The notes under the pieces are model-generated. The model was not told the DNA's origin. It saw nothing but the letters and a program-made list of their open reading frames with translations, and searched no databases. A stretch of 64,000 bases of DNA from positions 12,841,001 through 12,905,000 of the forward strand of contig NC_088926.1 in NCBI RefSeq assembly GCF_038396675.1. Direction: 5' to 3'. Each line of letters opens with the position of its first letter. Position 1 is the first letter of the stretch. This document shows, in pieces, positions 20,690 through 32,198 of the stretch. The position numbers were made by a program, and so were the translations under genes. The stretch is from Hydra vulgaris (Eukaryota > Cnidaria > Hydrozoa > Anthoathecata > Hydridae).

Positions 20690-23375
20690 TTCAAATTGCT
20701 TTTTAATTTTGCTTTTTGTATTTAAAAAGAATGATTTTAATTCATTTTGTAAATTAATTTTATTTTTCATTAGACTTGCAATAACTTTATCGTTTTAACA
20801 AAAATTTAAATGAAAACAGTTAATCAAAGAAGCAGCTATTCTAACATCAGTCATTATATGAAGAGTACACGGGAAAAAACGGCATTGTCGCATTTAAAAA
20901 GTTTTAAGAAAGTATTTATGAATCATCTATAAAAGTCTTTGTATAAAGTTAGGGAAAAAAAAATTTCAATAAAAGTTACAAATTTTTTATTAAAATGTAA
21001 GCTTTAGATAAATTAATCAAGAAATAATTTTGTTAAATTGATTTCTTGTGCATGCTTATTTTGCAAAAATAATACATATTTTTCCAAAATAAGCATGCAA
21101 AAAAATATTAAAAAAAGGAAAAATTAATATTCACTATTAAATAGTGAATTTTATTAAGTAGATGAAACAATTTAAAAAGAAAACTTTTTTCTGACTTTTA
21201 AATTGTTTTTCCATGCTTTATATAAGGTTACTTTCTATATATGTTTGTGTGCCACAAAATTTGAAATCAATTTTTGAAAGCTTTTTTCTCAACCAATTTT
21301 GCTCAAATTTTGCACACTTAATCATTTTCGATGACAATACAAGGAAATGGAAAAATTTGACCAAAAAAAGTTAATTAAGTTAGCAAAAATTTAATTTGTA
21401 TTTCCCCATAAGGACACTAAAGTAATTTAAAAAAATTTAAAAACGTAACAGTAATTTTTCCTTCTACAAAAGATAACAAAAAAAGAATTTCTAGGCCCAA
21501 TAGAATTCTGCTTGCATAAAGCATGGATTTGAAAAAAGAATTTTTTTTTGATTTACTAGTTAAGTTGTAAAGTGTAGTTTTGTATTGTTGTTAAAAAAAA
21601 ATAGGCCAAAAATGTCTGTAGGTCGGACATACTCTTTTAAAATAATTGATACCATTTAGAATGATACACAGCTTTACTGGCAACCAAATTAATGCATTCA
21701 TTCAAGCGGTGCCAACACTAGATGACCAACCATTTTTTCACTTTTAAAAAAATTTAAGAAAGCAATCTAGATGCCTAGTACCCACAGTAGCTAGTCTTTA
21801 ACAAATGAATTTTTTTTATTTCCAAAAAAAACCTTCCATAAAAAATTATTGATTCTGTGTTGTCAATCAAAAAGTATCCTTTCTCTTTTTGTCATCTTCC
21901 CTTTTTCGTATTTATTTATGCTTTATATTAGTATCGTCAGTCCGGAATACAAGTAGTTATCTAATTTATGTAAATTGTATATGTTAATGAAAAAAATTCA
22001 TTTTGTATAACTTTACATTGTAACGTTATACAAGAATTATTTTTTATATCCACATAACTTTAAAGTTATTTAAATTAGATAATTACATATTTATATATAA
22101 TTCTAATAAATTTTCGATACGACATTTGTATTTCAAGCTGACGATATATATTCCAAATTGACATTTACAAATTACTTTTGATTTTATTTACAACTTACTT
22201 CTGAGCGTAACTTACGTTTCATTTTTAGAGGATTTTCTGTGAGCTTCTACATTTAATGCTCAAATAAAACCATTAGGTCGTCTTGGAGCACCTTAATAAC
22301 TTGTCAAAAATTAACTTTAACCCTGATTTTTCTGTTTGAAAACTTGGTTATCTATGAATCAGTTCAAAGTTGTTTGACATATCTTAAATAAGTCTTGAGG
22401 AATTCTTGCATTACATGCATCAATGTTTATGAGATTTAAACAACTTTTCTGCTCGAGTTGTTGTTTTTTTTACTTATGTATTTTTTCATAGGCAACATGC
22501 AGGTAATTTCCTATTAACATCACGAGACCTAGTTTGATTTAGCATTTTGAAATTGTCTTTGTTTGTCTATGATGTAACTTTAGCAAATGCTGGAGGATAT
22601 GTCATCAAAGAAAACTCGAAAATATGTTGTGTAGTGGTACCAATAAAAAAACACTATTGAGGGGAAAACAAAAACCTGAGTCAAAAATTGCTAAAAATTT
22701 ATAAATTGTCAAGTCAGCATTTTGGAATTTTAAGATATTTCGGGATTTTCTGCGTGAAAAATTCTATAATTTAGAAAAGATAGATTAAGTAAAGGGATTC
22801 ACTAGAGTATTATCAATAAAGTTATATAAATATTACGTTAATTATAGATTACATTAGTTTAACAAGCTCTTTGTTAAAAATTTTGTCGTTCATTCACCAA
22901 GCCAAATGCTGAAGATTTTCCATTTTCCGTTTCCTAAAAAAATTAATCATTACAAAATAACCCCTTACGTAACAAATAATACGTACTTCTTTCAAAAAAA
23001 ATGTCTTAATATGTTATACTGACCTGTTATAAAATACCAGTTGTTATATGTTCCCTGAGATTATATAATACACTGAGAGTTGTAGCTTTAATAAAAAATT
23101 TTGCTTTTTAAAAAATTTTAACATTTTAAACATTATAAATAGTGGTTTTAATTAATATTTATTAACAAAAAGAATAAGTAATAGAAAAAATAATAAGTAA
23201 TATTTTGTGATAGCACTAGTGTATAAATAAAGAAAAATATATTTTTCAATACTGTAAATATGCAAAGTTTTTGAGTACTGTCATTTCAGTGCACAGTTAC
23301 ATGTTATTGACGCGTAAAATACAATTGACCGCCATAGCAACGATTAAAATTTTTACGGATCCTAAAACGCCTCTT
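20690..23375. other. Gene-free AT-rich stretch
   Basis: No frame or domain is supported. A hairpin with 15-bp outer arms (TGCATGCTTATTTTG with its complement) spans about 21050-21101, and a smaller palindrome ATTCACTATTAAATAGTGAA lies near 21130. Confidence 0.6.
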
Positions 23376-23704
23376 AAATATGAAGACCACAATGGAAAAA
23401 ACGGCAGAGCCACATTTTTATAATTTTTCAGTTATGGCCCTTGGGTAATAAAGCATTGAAAAATGCTTCTTTTAAGCCAAGTTTCAAATGAAAAAACCGA
23501 CATAGTCTATGGTAAAATGGAATAAGAAAATATGGTATACAATGGAAAAAACAGCAGTGTCCATCAGTGACAAGGAAAGAAAAGGCAGGGTCCATATAAT
23601 AACGTTATATGTGACTCTGCCGTTTTGATTTCCATTGTGATCTTCATATATTTAATTATTTCATAATTATTATTTGCTACACTTAATGGCTTTTTTATTT
23701 TAAA

Positions 23705-24037
23705 TTAATACTTTTTGAGCACGTAAACACCTATGCCTCCGCCTTTTTTATTGCTTCCTCGTGGTTGGCTAATTAGTTTGTAATTTGCCAAACTATAATT
23801 AGAATTCAACTCTAGAGGACATTCTGAATCATGCCAAGTCTCTGACAGAGATATGACGTCGAACGTGTAATTTATAATAGATAGAAATTCTTTAAACTTT
23901 TCAAAATTTTGCCGCATGCTTCTTATGTTTAAGTGTAATATAGAAAGTAAATTTAAATCTTTTTTGATTTTAAATTCATAAGGATCAAAATAGGGTGTTT
24001 TTATTAAGCTCATTTGAGTTCCAGTACACAAGCTCAT
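23705..24037 (-). pseudogene. LINE endonuclease-domain fragment
   Basis: The minus-strand frame reads LSILHLNIRSMRQNFEKFKE, then DVISLSETWHD and KKGGGIGVYV, the start of an APE-type endonuclease of a CR1/L2-like LINE. The segment after KLISQPRGS parallels the LINE at 53.5 kb (KLISQTRGSGKKGGG). It is truncated on both sides. A short direct repeat (AGCTCATTTGAG...CCAGTACACAA) at 24009-24056 borders it and may be an insertion duplication. Confidence 0.8.
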
Positions 24038-24076
24038 TTGAGTAACCAGTACACAAAGAATCTATACTAAAACAAA

Positions 24077-26733
24077 ATGGCTGACTACGATGCTACACCT
24101 ATTGTTACAGACAAGCCAAAAAAGAGAAAGAAAAATGGCAGTAAGAAAGACATAGCAAAGAAACAGAGGTTGTCATCTCATGTAACTGGCCCTGACTGTA
24201 AATGTATAAGACTTAAATGCTTTCAAACAGTCAAAGAAGAGAATAGAGCTTTGCTCCTCGAGTCATTCAATGCATTACCAACAAAGGATGCTCAGGTGAG
24301 TTCTTCTTTTAAGTTTTAAATTAAACTCTTTAAATATAGTTCTAGACTATTTTTTTATTTATAATACTAGCTCTAGATTTAGGTCTAGACCTAGATTCAT
24401 AATTTTAATGCACCTGTTATTCCACCATGAACATGTTGACTAAATAAGACAAAGAGTTTCTCATTCTCATTTTCATTCAAATTTAGTTAGGTCTAGAATA
24501 GCTAGACCTGTACATCTGAATCATAACCATGGTAGACATCTGGTTGTATTACTGTGTTATGATACCCAAGGCTGGTATTGTATGTTTAATAGGCATTTTT
24601 AACTTAGTTTTTTAGTGGGGTGGACCCAATATCACAGTTCATTGTTCTATTTGAACGCAGCATACCAACAAGCCTAGACGTCTATCTAATAAAAAAAAAC
24701 TTCTTTATAAAATCGATAATTCCATTATGTTCAACTATCTATAGACAATTCTTGATAAAATCGATCATTCTATTATGTTCAACTTTCTGAGTAGGTCCTA
24801 GCACAAAGCAGTGAAACTTATTAATTCTAACAAAGTAGGTAGGCTTACATATTTTTAAATTTTATAAAAATGCTTGTGTTTCCAAAGATGTGTGACCGGT
24901 TGCGTTAATAATCTTATATTGCTTCTTTTTACAGGATTCCTATCTTGCTTCACTGATCACAGTCGCGGAGATTAGCCAAAAAAGACCTCAAAAGGAAGAG
25001 CCTAAAAGTGCAAACAGTCACAGCTATCACTATAAAGTATTCCTGAAGAGTACAGATGATGTTGACCCAGATTCATTTGCCTATGATTGCTTTCAAGCCT
25101 TCATCTCCATCTTTGGAATTAAGAAAGGGAGACTTGAGACTATCAAGAAAAGTCTTGCTACAACAGGTAATTTATACTATTAGCAATAGTTTTTTGTTTC
25201 AGTTTGTGGAATAAAAAAGCTATTTTTTCTTATCATAGTTAATGTAAAAAAAATGCACATTTTTCTATAATCCTTTCTTGTCTATATATTAATATTTTTC
25301 AATATTTAAAAAGAAATGTTGAAATTCATAAAGAGTGCTGTTATTCTCTGAACATGTATTTTTATAACTTTATTTTAATTTTTTTTTAATTTTTTTTACT
25401 CACCCTAGGCCTGCCTCCTGTTGATGGACGAGGAAAGCATGGCAGTCATCACAAAATATCTGATGAACTGCGGCAGAGAATAAGAGACCACATCTCTTTG
25501 TTTAGGGGTCGGCAGTCTCATTACTCACAAGAGAAGACGAGACGGCTGTACCTGCCAGAAGAACTCAGCATCTCCAAGATGTTTGATTTATATCAAGAGA
25601 AGTGGCCAGGAGACAGTTTAGTGTATGAGTCATACAGGCTTATATTCAACAACGATTTTAACATTGGCTTTGGGTACCCAAGAACCGACACTTGCTCAGC
25701 CTGCGACCAGTTCTTGGCAAAAATAGAAATTGCTACAAAGACTCTTGAATCAGACCCAACAAATGAAGTCCTCATAAGGGACCTGAAGCAGTTAAAATTT
25801 CAAAAAGATCTCCACCAGCGAAAGGCTGACACATTCTACCGGAGAAAAAGAGACGTTAAGCGAACGGCCAAGATTACACCTCATCTTGAGGCCTTTACGT
25901 TTGACTACCAAAAAAATGTCAACCTACCCAACAAGTCCACCAATGACTTTTACTATAACAGAAAGCTCACATACCAATCATTTAACATTCACCAACTATC
26001 AACTGATGATGTTTTTCTTTACTGCTATGATGAGACTGTCGCTAGGAAAGGTTCAGATGAGGTGGCTTCTTTCCTGTATGACCACATCACAACCAAGGTC
26101 AGCGAAGAGGTTACTCACCTTGAACTATTCTGCAATTCCTGCTCAGGACAGAATAAGAACTTTACCCTGATTCGGTTTTTAGATTATATGGTGCACCATA
26201 GAAAAAGGTTTACCTCAGTGACAGTGACATTCCCTGAGCGCGGACATTCTTATATGGAGTGTGACAGGGACATGGGTCCAGTAAATACAAAGTCTAGTGC
26301 TAGTGTTCCAGAAGACTGGATAAAAATATTTAGTGAAGAACGAAAACATCCTACACCATTTAATGTGACTGATGTTAAACAGGATCTGGTCAAAAACTTC
26401 TCCGGCTTTCTAAGGCCATTGTATAAGAAAGGCCCGTTCCCCACGCGCCCCATTCGGGAAATGGTTTTTAACAAGGATGAAGGTCCAGGGACCGTTTTTC
26501 ACAGAGACTCATGGAACGGTATTTTCTTGAAAACAAACATCATTGTTCCAACGAGAAAAAACAATTTTTCAGTATGCACAGCAGTGCCAGTAGCTTTGTA
26601 TGAAGACAGACTGGCTATATCAGCTGCAAAGTACAAAGACCTCCAAGTCCTCAAAAAATTTACCACCAATGAGGCATTCTATGATGCTCTGCCGTATGAC
26701 GATAAAGTTGAAGATGAGGGTCAAGACCAGTGA
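24077..26733 (+). CDS. Three-exon gene of a transposon-derived RNase H-like family (DUF7869-like), 591 aa
   Basis: Exons 24077-24295, 24935-25166 and 25409-26733 have clean GT-AG borders (CTCAG/GTGAGT, TTTACAG, ACAG/GTAATT, CACCCTAG). Phases agree and give 592 codons with the stop. The N-terminus is Lys-rich (DKPKKRKKNGSKKD). Later come a Cys pair in YPRTDTCSACD, FTFDYQKNVNLPN, YCYDETVARKGSDE, LFCNSCSGQNKN and FPERGHSYMECDRDMG. These blocks belong to a family widespread in animal mobile elements, which I recall as DUF7869. Relatives usually have DSCGGQN where this protein has NSCSGQN, so a likely catalytic Asp is changed. The coding sequence is intact and less AT-rich than its surroundings. 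It could be a recently active element, or an inactive or co-opted copy. Confidence 0.75.
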
Positions 26734-27815
26734 ATGTTCATGCATTTTTTTATTTGTTTAAAATAAAAAAATTTTAAAATTTAATGGTTTTATATAGTTA
26801 TTTCTTATGTGTTACAATAGAAAAACAGGCAAAGTCCTAATCAACGGAAAAAACAGCAGAGTCCAATCTGAACACATTTTGAAAAAACAAAATTTTCCAT
26901 GAGCTAACATGATTTTCAGAATATTTATTTGTTAAAATTTGATGCTTAAATGGATGACCTTCCCTTAAAAATTAAAAGAATTGACAGTTTCTCACATAAT
27001 TTGTAATAAAAAGGTTTCAAACCTTTAATTTAGGTTTTCTCAAAATGTGAAAAATGTGACTCTGCTGTTTGAGGAGCCCAATTGCAAAACGCGCGAGTAA
27101 ATTTATTTTGAGAAAACAACGAAAAACTGAACTAATTATAGTTGCGCATCATAATTAACAGAAATTAATATTTTCATTAGCTATTTTTAGAATAAAAAAC
27201 TTTCAATTGGTCTAATATTTAAATGAATGATAGATTTTAGTATATATAATCTGGAAATGAAATCAACTCAAAAATTTTTTTATTTTTGTGCGTTTTGCTA
27301 ATGGGTTTCGGACAATGCGATGTACATTTTTGTTTATCCGCCATTATGTGTGGTTCTCCTGACAATATAACCAATATAAATTATGACATTAAGGTTTTAC
27401 TTCCAATATAATTTTTGAGGGTGTATGCCAAAAACAACCTTGTAAATTCGCAGTTCAAAAACCAAACCGACAAGCACCTTTTTTAGATGATGTCATAGGT
27501 TTATGCAATCGAAATGAACTAAATCTAAAGAACTTAATGCAAAACAAAAAAAAGTAAAAATGATTGTCTTAAAAAACATAATTCCTAAAAAGGATCTTCA
27601 AAGCTTAAACTATGCAGTTGAATGCTGGAACTCATTGGAGCAAAAGAAAATCTTCAAAGATATTCTTGAAGTAAATATTCCAAGATAAACTTACTTCCTC
27701 TCAAAATGTAACTTTGTAATAATTAACCTTGTATTATATACAGTGAGTGATTAATAATAAAGAAATAAGAATAATAATAAAGAAATAAGAAATTCCACTT
27801 ATCTAACTCCTTTAA
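26734..27815. other. 3' flank and intergenic
   Basis: Contains an AAATAAA run near 26760 suited as a poly(A) signal, two of the motif repeats of the preceding element, and otherwise no supported feature. Confidence 0.5.
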
Positions 27816-28440
27816 GGTAGACAGTTATACCTTTAAGGTAAAAAAAATGACCAAAATGATCACATATGACCAAAAATGTTCATATGTGATGTAATTTGCT
27901 ACCTTAAATTTAATGTATAATTTTTACCTTAAAGGGTCATGATGCATAGGAACATGCTCTAAGACCTTGCAGCACATCCTCCCAAATTTTTTTTTTTATC
28001 ATCAGAAGACTTATTCTTTTTTCAAAAATGTAAAAAATACTTTTTATATCGGGGGCTTAGGGAGAAATCAAGTATTTTTGGCCAGTGCCCAGTAATTTTG
28101 TTGTTTAAGATAGGTAACAAAGAACCATGTGGTATATTCAAATTTCTAGTATGTTGATACTGATATCAAATTACCGACCACTAATTGCCGCTTTCCTAGA
28201 ACTACGTTTCCTGAGAAAATAAAAAAATGTTTCTTAAATTTCATCATAAATTAGATCAAAATTTATCAACAGAATTTAAATTTCATCTAAAAATCTTCTT
28301 TTCGTTTTAGATTAGTGACCATAAGAAGTTTAACTTCTCTTATTTATTCCCTGAAATAACTTTGAATGTCGTAACTTTTAAAACAGATAATTTTTTTTGA
28401 TGAAATTTGAAATCTGTTAATAAATTTTGATCGAGTTTAA
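27816..28440 (-). repeat. Dispersed palindromic repeat family, copy 1
   Basis: 27940-28435 is a reverse-complement relative of 60760-61240; for example GAACATGCTCTAAGACCTTGCA here versus GCAAGGTCTTAGAGCATGCT there. The inner part (28247-28435) folds on itself: GATCAAAATTTATCAACAG is mirrored at its far end. Short CCTTTAAGGTA motifs occur at 27818 and 27831. No coding capacity. Confidence 0.75.
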
Positions 28441-28636
28441 TATAACACAAAAAAAAAATTTTTTATGAACCATACTCTATGGATGGGGGTGGGGTGGTTA
28501 GGGATTAGAGGATCTTCATCATGCCCGCGAGCGTGTGTTTCAAGTTTCAAAAGTGAAATTGCAAACTGAAATATAAGTTTATTAAATACTTAGTTCTATT
28601 GCTATTTCAGTTATCACTTTTATTATAATTCATTTA

Positions 28637-28837
28637 GGGATCGTCCATAAATAATGTAACACTAAATCTATTTAAAAAACAAAAGTCGGAGTTCTTAAAC
28701 TCTTTTAGGCGGCAATTTTCATTAAACTTAATGCGCTATTTTGATTTTTTATTTAACTTAAAGCGAGAGAAAACTTTTAACCTTTTTTGTTTTGTTTATA
28801 AGTGAAATAGAGCGTTGCGTAATTTATGGACAACCCC
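28637..28837. mobile_element. MITE with GTCCATAAAT inverted ends
   Basis: The left end GGGATCGTCCATAAATAATG is mirrored on the right by AATTTATGGACAACCCC. Flanks are compatible with a TTA duplication. It has ~200 bp and no ORF. Confidence 0.65.
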
Positions 28838-29233
28838 TTATTGCAATTACTGTTTCATATATTAACAATAAGCAACTGCTAGCCGTCACTAATTGTTAAT
28901 AATTGAAATAATAACTCCTTACACGCGTTGACGTATGATCTGAAAACATACTTTTGGTCATTACATTGAAAATTTATTAATGGGGCCGATATATCATGCA
29001 TTATTATAAATGCATATCAGAAGTTTTTATTTGAAGCAGTCATTTAAAATGCCTTATTATGCAAAAGAACTCGTTGATTCGGTCAATTTATTTGCATTCG
29101 CAACTTCAGGAAAGGCAAGGATTTAAGAACTATAAATAATAATGAAACAACATATATAAATCTAAATAAAAAGACCACTCAAAGATTATTATTCAGCTTA
29201 TAACTCAGACCTTGCTACCATGCTTTCCTCAAA

Positions 29234-29344
29234 ACGTATAAAAACGCTTTAGGGGAGGGGGGGTTTGGTGCGGCGTGGGGCCCCCTGCAATTGCTGCAGC
29301 AGGGGGTGCGTCAGTGGTGCGCCTGGATCTGGGGGGGGGGGGTT
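29234..29344. other. GC-rich island at the left edge of the mitochondrial insertion
   Basis: An abrupt G-rich block in AT-rich DNA has GGGGCCCCCTGCA mirrored by TGCAGCAGGGGG, and a run of ten or more G just before 29341. Identity unknown; possibly a transposon end. Confidence 0.5.
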
Positions 29345-29455
29345 GATTATCTTTTAGAGGAGAAGAAAACCGAGAAGTTTTTTATATTCCCTATTTTTTA
29401 ATGAGTTAAATGTTTTATAAAAGGTAATTCATTAAAAGTGTGATGATTAGGAAAA
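29345..29455 (-). pseudogene. cox1: Left inverted-terminal-repeat copy of the cox1 3' end
   Basis: Reverse complement of the cox1 terminus at 40882-40998. Both arms share AACCGAGAAGTTTTTT, TCCCTATTTTTTAATGAGTT and TAAAAGTGTGATGA. It represents the telomere-proximal cox1 fragment at the other chromosome end. Confidence 0.85.
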
Positions 29456-29491
29456 TTTTTAAGAATTTTGATTATTATATCTTTTAAAAGA

Positions 29492-29562
29492 AGAAGAGTA
29501 AACTAAAGGAAAGTTATTTGGCTTGTGACCAGAATATAAGGGTTCGATTCCTTTCTCTTTAT
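29492..29562 (+). tRNA. trnM: Mitochondrial trnM-like gene with altered anticodon (pseudogene)
   Basis: The cloverleaf can be drawn: acceptor AGAAGAG/CTCTTTA, D stem AACT/AGTT, anticodon stem TTTGG/CCAGA, T arm AAGGG-TTCGATT-CCTTT. The anticodon loop CTTGTGA gives TGT. Hydrozoan mtDNA keeps only trnM and trnW, and trnW is at 30884, so this is inferred to be trnM with CAT changed to TGT by two transitions. Confidence 0.65.
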
Positions 29563-29565
29563 TTA

Positions 29566-30880
29566 TAAATTAAATACTTAAATTATAAAAATAGAATAAT
29601 CAATAAGAATAATATTAAATAATATTGTTATAATCTTTTCAAAAATGATTAAGCTTAAAATGAACTGAAACATCTTAGTAATTATAAAATAATATTATGA
29701 AAGTAAAGGCGATTGAAATCATAATTTTTTCTTTGAATTTACAAAATTAAATAATTGATTATATCTATAGAGTTAGTACTGTGAAGGAAATTAATAAAAA
29801 AATTTGTATCAATAAATGAAAATCATATACGTTTTGTATAATGGGCTTATAAAATAATAATTAGCAAGCTCGAGTCAGCTACATTTTAAAAATTACGTTA
29901 AACTTTACTTTAAAAAAAATAATAACTTTATGATATAGTCAATTATTATCATTTTTGTGGAAAATAGTAATGAAATTTTTTCTAACATGTTATGAAAATT
30001 TTAAAAGAGTAATAATATAAGCATTAGTAAAATTAAATTTATCCCATTTTTTTTCTTAATTTAATAAATTGATTAAGGTAATAGAATTTCTAAATTTATA
30101 AGGAATGTATTAAAATATTTTTCAAGAAAATTTTAATTTATATTTTGTAAAAATCTAAATCAAGTTGGGATAAATAATAAATTAATTTTTTCTTAAGTAA
30201 CTCGGCAAAATAAAATATTGACTGTTTACCAAACCCATACCCCTCTAAAATATTGATGGTGAAACCTGCCCAATGATATAAAAATAATTATAACCTAATT
30301 TTAATAATATTAAAGGGATGCAGTAACTCTGACTATAATAAAGTAGCATAATTAGTTGTCATTTAATTGATGGAGAGAATGAATGGTTACCCAAATTTTT
30401 CAGTCTTAAAATTTTTTTAAATTGAAATAATAGTTAAGATGCTATTTAAAAGACAAAGAGACCTTATAGAGCTTTACTATAAACTTTTTTTTTTTAAATA
30501 AAAATTATTAAAATTAGAAAGTTTGGTAGTTTTGTTGGAGCGACTGTTTTTTAAAAATAACAAAAATAAGTAAAGTAATAAGTTTATTGTATATTTAAAC
30601 AATTTAACAATTACTGTAGTAGGCTATAATGACCTGTTATCATAATAAAAAATAGATAACGACTAATTAATAAAAGCTACCTTAGGGATAACAGGATAAT
30701 TTTGTTTTAAAGTCCTTATCAAAAACAAAGTTTGCCACCCTATGTTGACTTAAGATATCCTAATAATGCAGTAGTTATTACTTTAGACTTTTAGTACGAA
30801 AGGAATAAAGTTATTTAGTTAATTAAAAAAACTAATAAAATTTTTGTGAAAGAATCTAAAAATTTAAAGTAACAATTTAA
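29566..30880 (+). pseudogene. rnl: Mitochondrial large-subunit rRNA copy
   Basis: Conserved 16S blocks appear in order: AGTACTGTGAAGGAAA (29774), AACTCGGCAAAATAAA with GACTGTTTACCAAA (30200-30235), GACCTTATAGAGCTTTA (30460), GACCTGTTATC (30629), TACCTTAGGGATAACAGGAT (30679-30698), CCACCCTATGTTGACTTAAG (30735) and TTTTAGTACGAAAGGAA (30789). These cover domains II to VI. The ~1.3 kb length suggests loss at the 5' side. It would be ribosomal in the organelle and is a fossil here. Confidence 0.9.
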
Positions 30881-30883
30881 TAA

Positions 30884-30952
30884 AGAGGGTTTATTAAGTA
30901 GATTAAATAGTCTTCAAAATTATTAGTATTGGTTCGAATCCAATACCCTCTG
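30884..30952 (+). tRNA. trnW: Mitochondrial trnW(UCA) copy
   Basis: Acceptor AGAGGGT pairs with ACCCTCT, the anticodon loop CTTCAAA (30912-30918) gives TCA, and the T arm is TTGG-TTCGAAT-CCAA. It sits between rnl and cox2 as in hydrozoan mtDNA. The structure is intact. Confidence 0.88.
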
Positions 30953-31990
30953 TTTATAAAAAATTTAATATTTTTAATAAGTTTTTTTACTTGTTTACTA
31001 TTTAATAATTTTGTTTATAGAGATATTCCTGAAATAAATCAACTTTCTTTTCAGGAAAGTGCTTCATCTTGTAGTAATAATTTAATATTTTTTCATAGTG
31101 ATACAATGTTTTATATGATAATTATTCATAATGATGCAATGTTTTATATGGTAATTATTCATGATGATACAATGTTTTATATGGTAATTATTCATGATGA
31201 TACAATGTTTTATATGGTAATTATTCATGATGATACAATGTTTTATATGGTAATTATTCATGATAATACAATGTTTTATATGATAATTATTCATGATAAT
31301 ACAATGTTTTATATGATAATTATTCTTGATGATACAATGTTTTTTATGGTAATTATTCATGATGATACAATGTTTTATATGATAATTATTCATGATACAA
31401 TGATTATTCTTGTATTGGTAGAATGATTACTATTTTCTGTGATTATTAATAAAAATTATAACAAATTTTTATTAGAAAACAATTTCATTGAAATTGTATG
31501 AACATTAATGCGTGCTATTATATTAGTTATTACAGCTGTTCCTTCCTTATTTTTATAATACTCTATTGATGAAAATGTTGAACCTTTAACTGTAAAAGTA
31601 GTTGGTCATCAATGATATTAATCATATGAATACTCTAATTTTTCACCAAATATAGAATTTGATTCTTATATGATTCCTACTGCAAATTTAAATCAAGAAG
31701 ATTTTAGATTACTTGAAACTGGTATTGATCTTGTTTTACCAGTTAGTACAAAAATCAAATTGATTATTTCGATTGCTGATGTTATTCATTGTTGAACCAT
31801 TCCTTCTTTAGGTGTAAAAGTAGATGCTATCTTAGGTCGCTTAAATCAATTAAATTTTATTATTAACGGATCTGGTAAATTTTTTGGTCAATGCTCAGAA
31901 TTATGTGGTCTTAATCACTCTTTTATGCCTATCTCTATTTATTCTGTTTCTCAAGAAAATTTTATAAACTGATCTATTAACAAAACTTAG
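30953..31990 (+). pseudogene. cox2: cox2 copy with an internal 33-bp tandem expansion
   Basis: Cytochrome c oxidase subunit 2, read with TGA as Trp. Recognisable blocks are DIPEINQLSFQESAS, VKVVGHQW and the CuA site [14 protein letters not shown]. Between 31092 and 31410 an 11-residue unit (DDTMFYMVIIH) is repeated about nine times in frame in the first transmembrane region, where normal cox2 has one copy. Past the expansion, stops appear even under the mitochondrial code (TAA after PSLFL near 31557). TAG at 31988-31990 ends the gene two bases before atp8. The product could not work as an oxidase subunit. Confidence 0.9.
31092..31410. repeat. 33-bp in-frame minisatellite inside cox2
   Basis: About nine copies of a 33-bp unit containing GATACAATGTTTTATATGGT, with point differences between copies (GAT/AAT, GTA/ATA). 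Because 33 is a multiple of 3, the frame stays open on the plus strand and a repetitive antisense frame (NNYHIKHCIIM) also appears. Confidence 0.92.
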
Positions 31991-31991
31991 A

Positions 31992-32198
31992 ATGTCTCAA
32001 TTAGATTTATCTTTATATTTTAATCACTACCTTGCTTTGTTGCTATTATTTTTTTTATTAATAATTTTAATGAGTCTAAGATTTTATAATTTTTTCTTAG
32101 TTTTAAATTTAAAAAATAGTTTTATTTCAAATAATTTAGAATTAAGTAAAAATAATTTTGAACAATTTTCTACATTACATAATATATTAAAACTATAA
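31992..32198 (+). pseudogene. atp8: atp8 copy, frame intact
   Basis: A 68-residue frame, MSQLDLSLYFNHYLALLLLF..., has the short N-terminus and single membrane helix typical of ATP synthase subunit 8. It begins one base after cox2 and overlaps atp6 by 1 nt, as expected in compact mtDNA. It is the only mitochondrial protein gene here without an obvious lesion. It is not expected to be expressed usefully in the nucleus. Confidence 0.85.

Larger units (their letters stand above)
23380..27085 (+). mobile_element. Probable DNA-transposon unit around the 591-residue gene
   Basis: Multiple copies of a ~20-bp motif (GGAAAAAACGGCAGAGTCCA and variants) flank the gene in both orientations: near 23392, 23550, 23575 and 23617 (inverted) on the left, and near 26820, 26850 and 27060 (inverted) on the right. 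The first and last are inverted relative to each other. Exact borders and a TSD could not be fixed, so the extent is approximate. The motifs look like terminal and subterminal transposase-binding repeats. Confidence 0.5.

Noticed and set aside
25593..26474. Frames at 25593-25775, 25886-26170 and 26250-26474
   Set aside because: Shadows of the 591-residue gene in other frames.
31082..31393. 103-residue antisense frame NNYHIKHCIIM repeated
   Set aside because: Antisense shadow of the 33-bp minisatellite in the cox2 copy.
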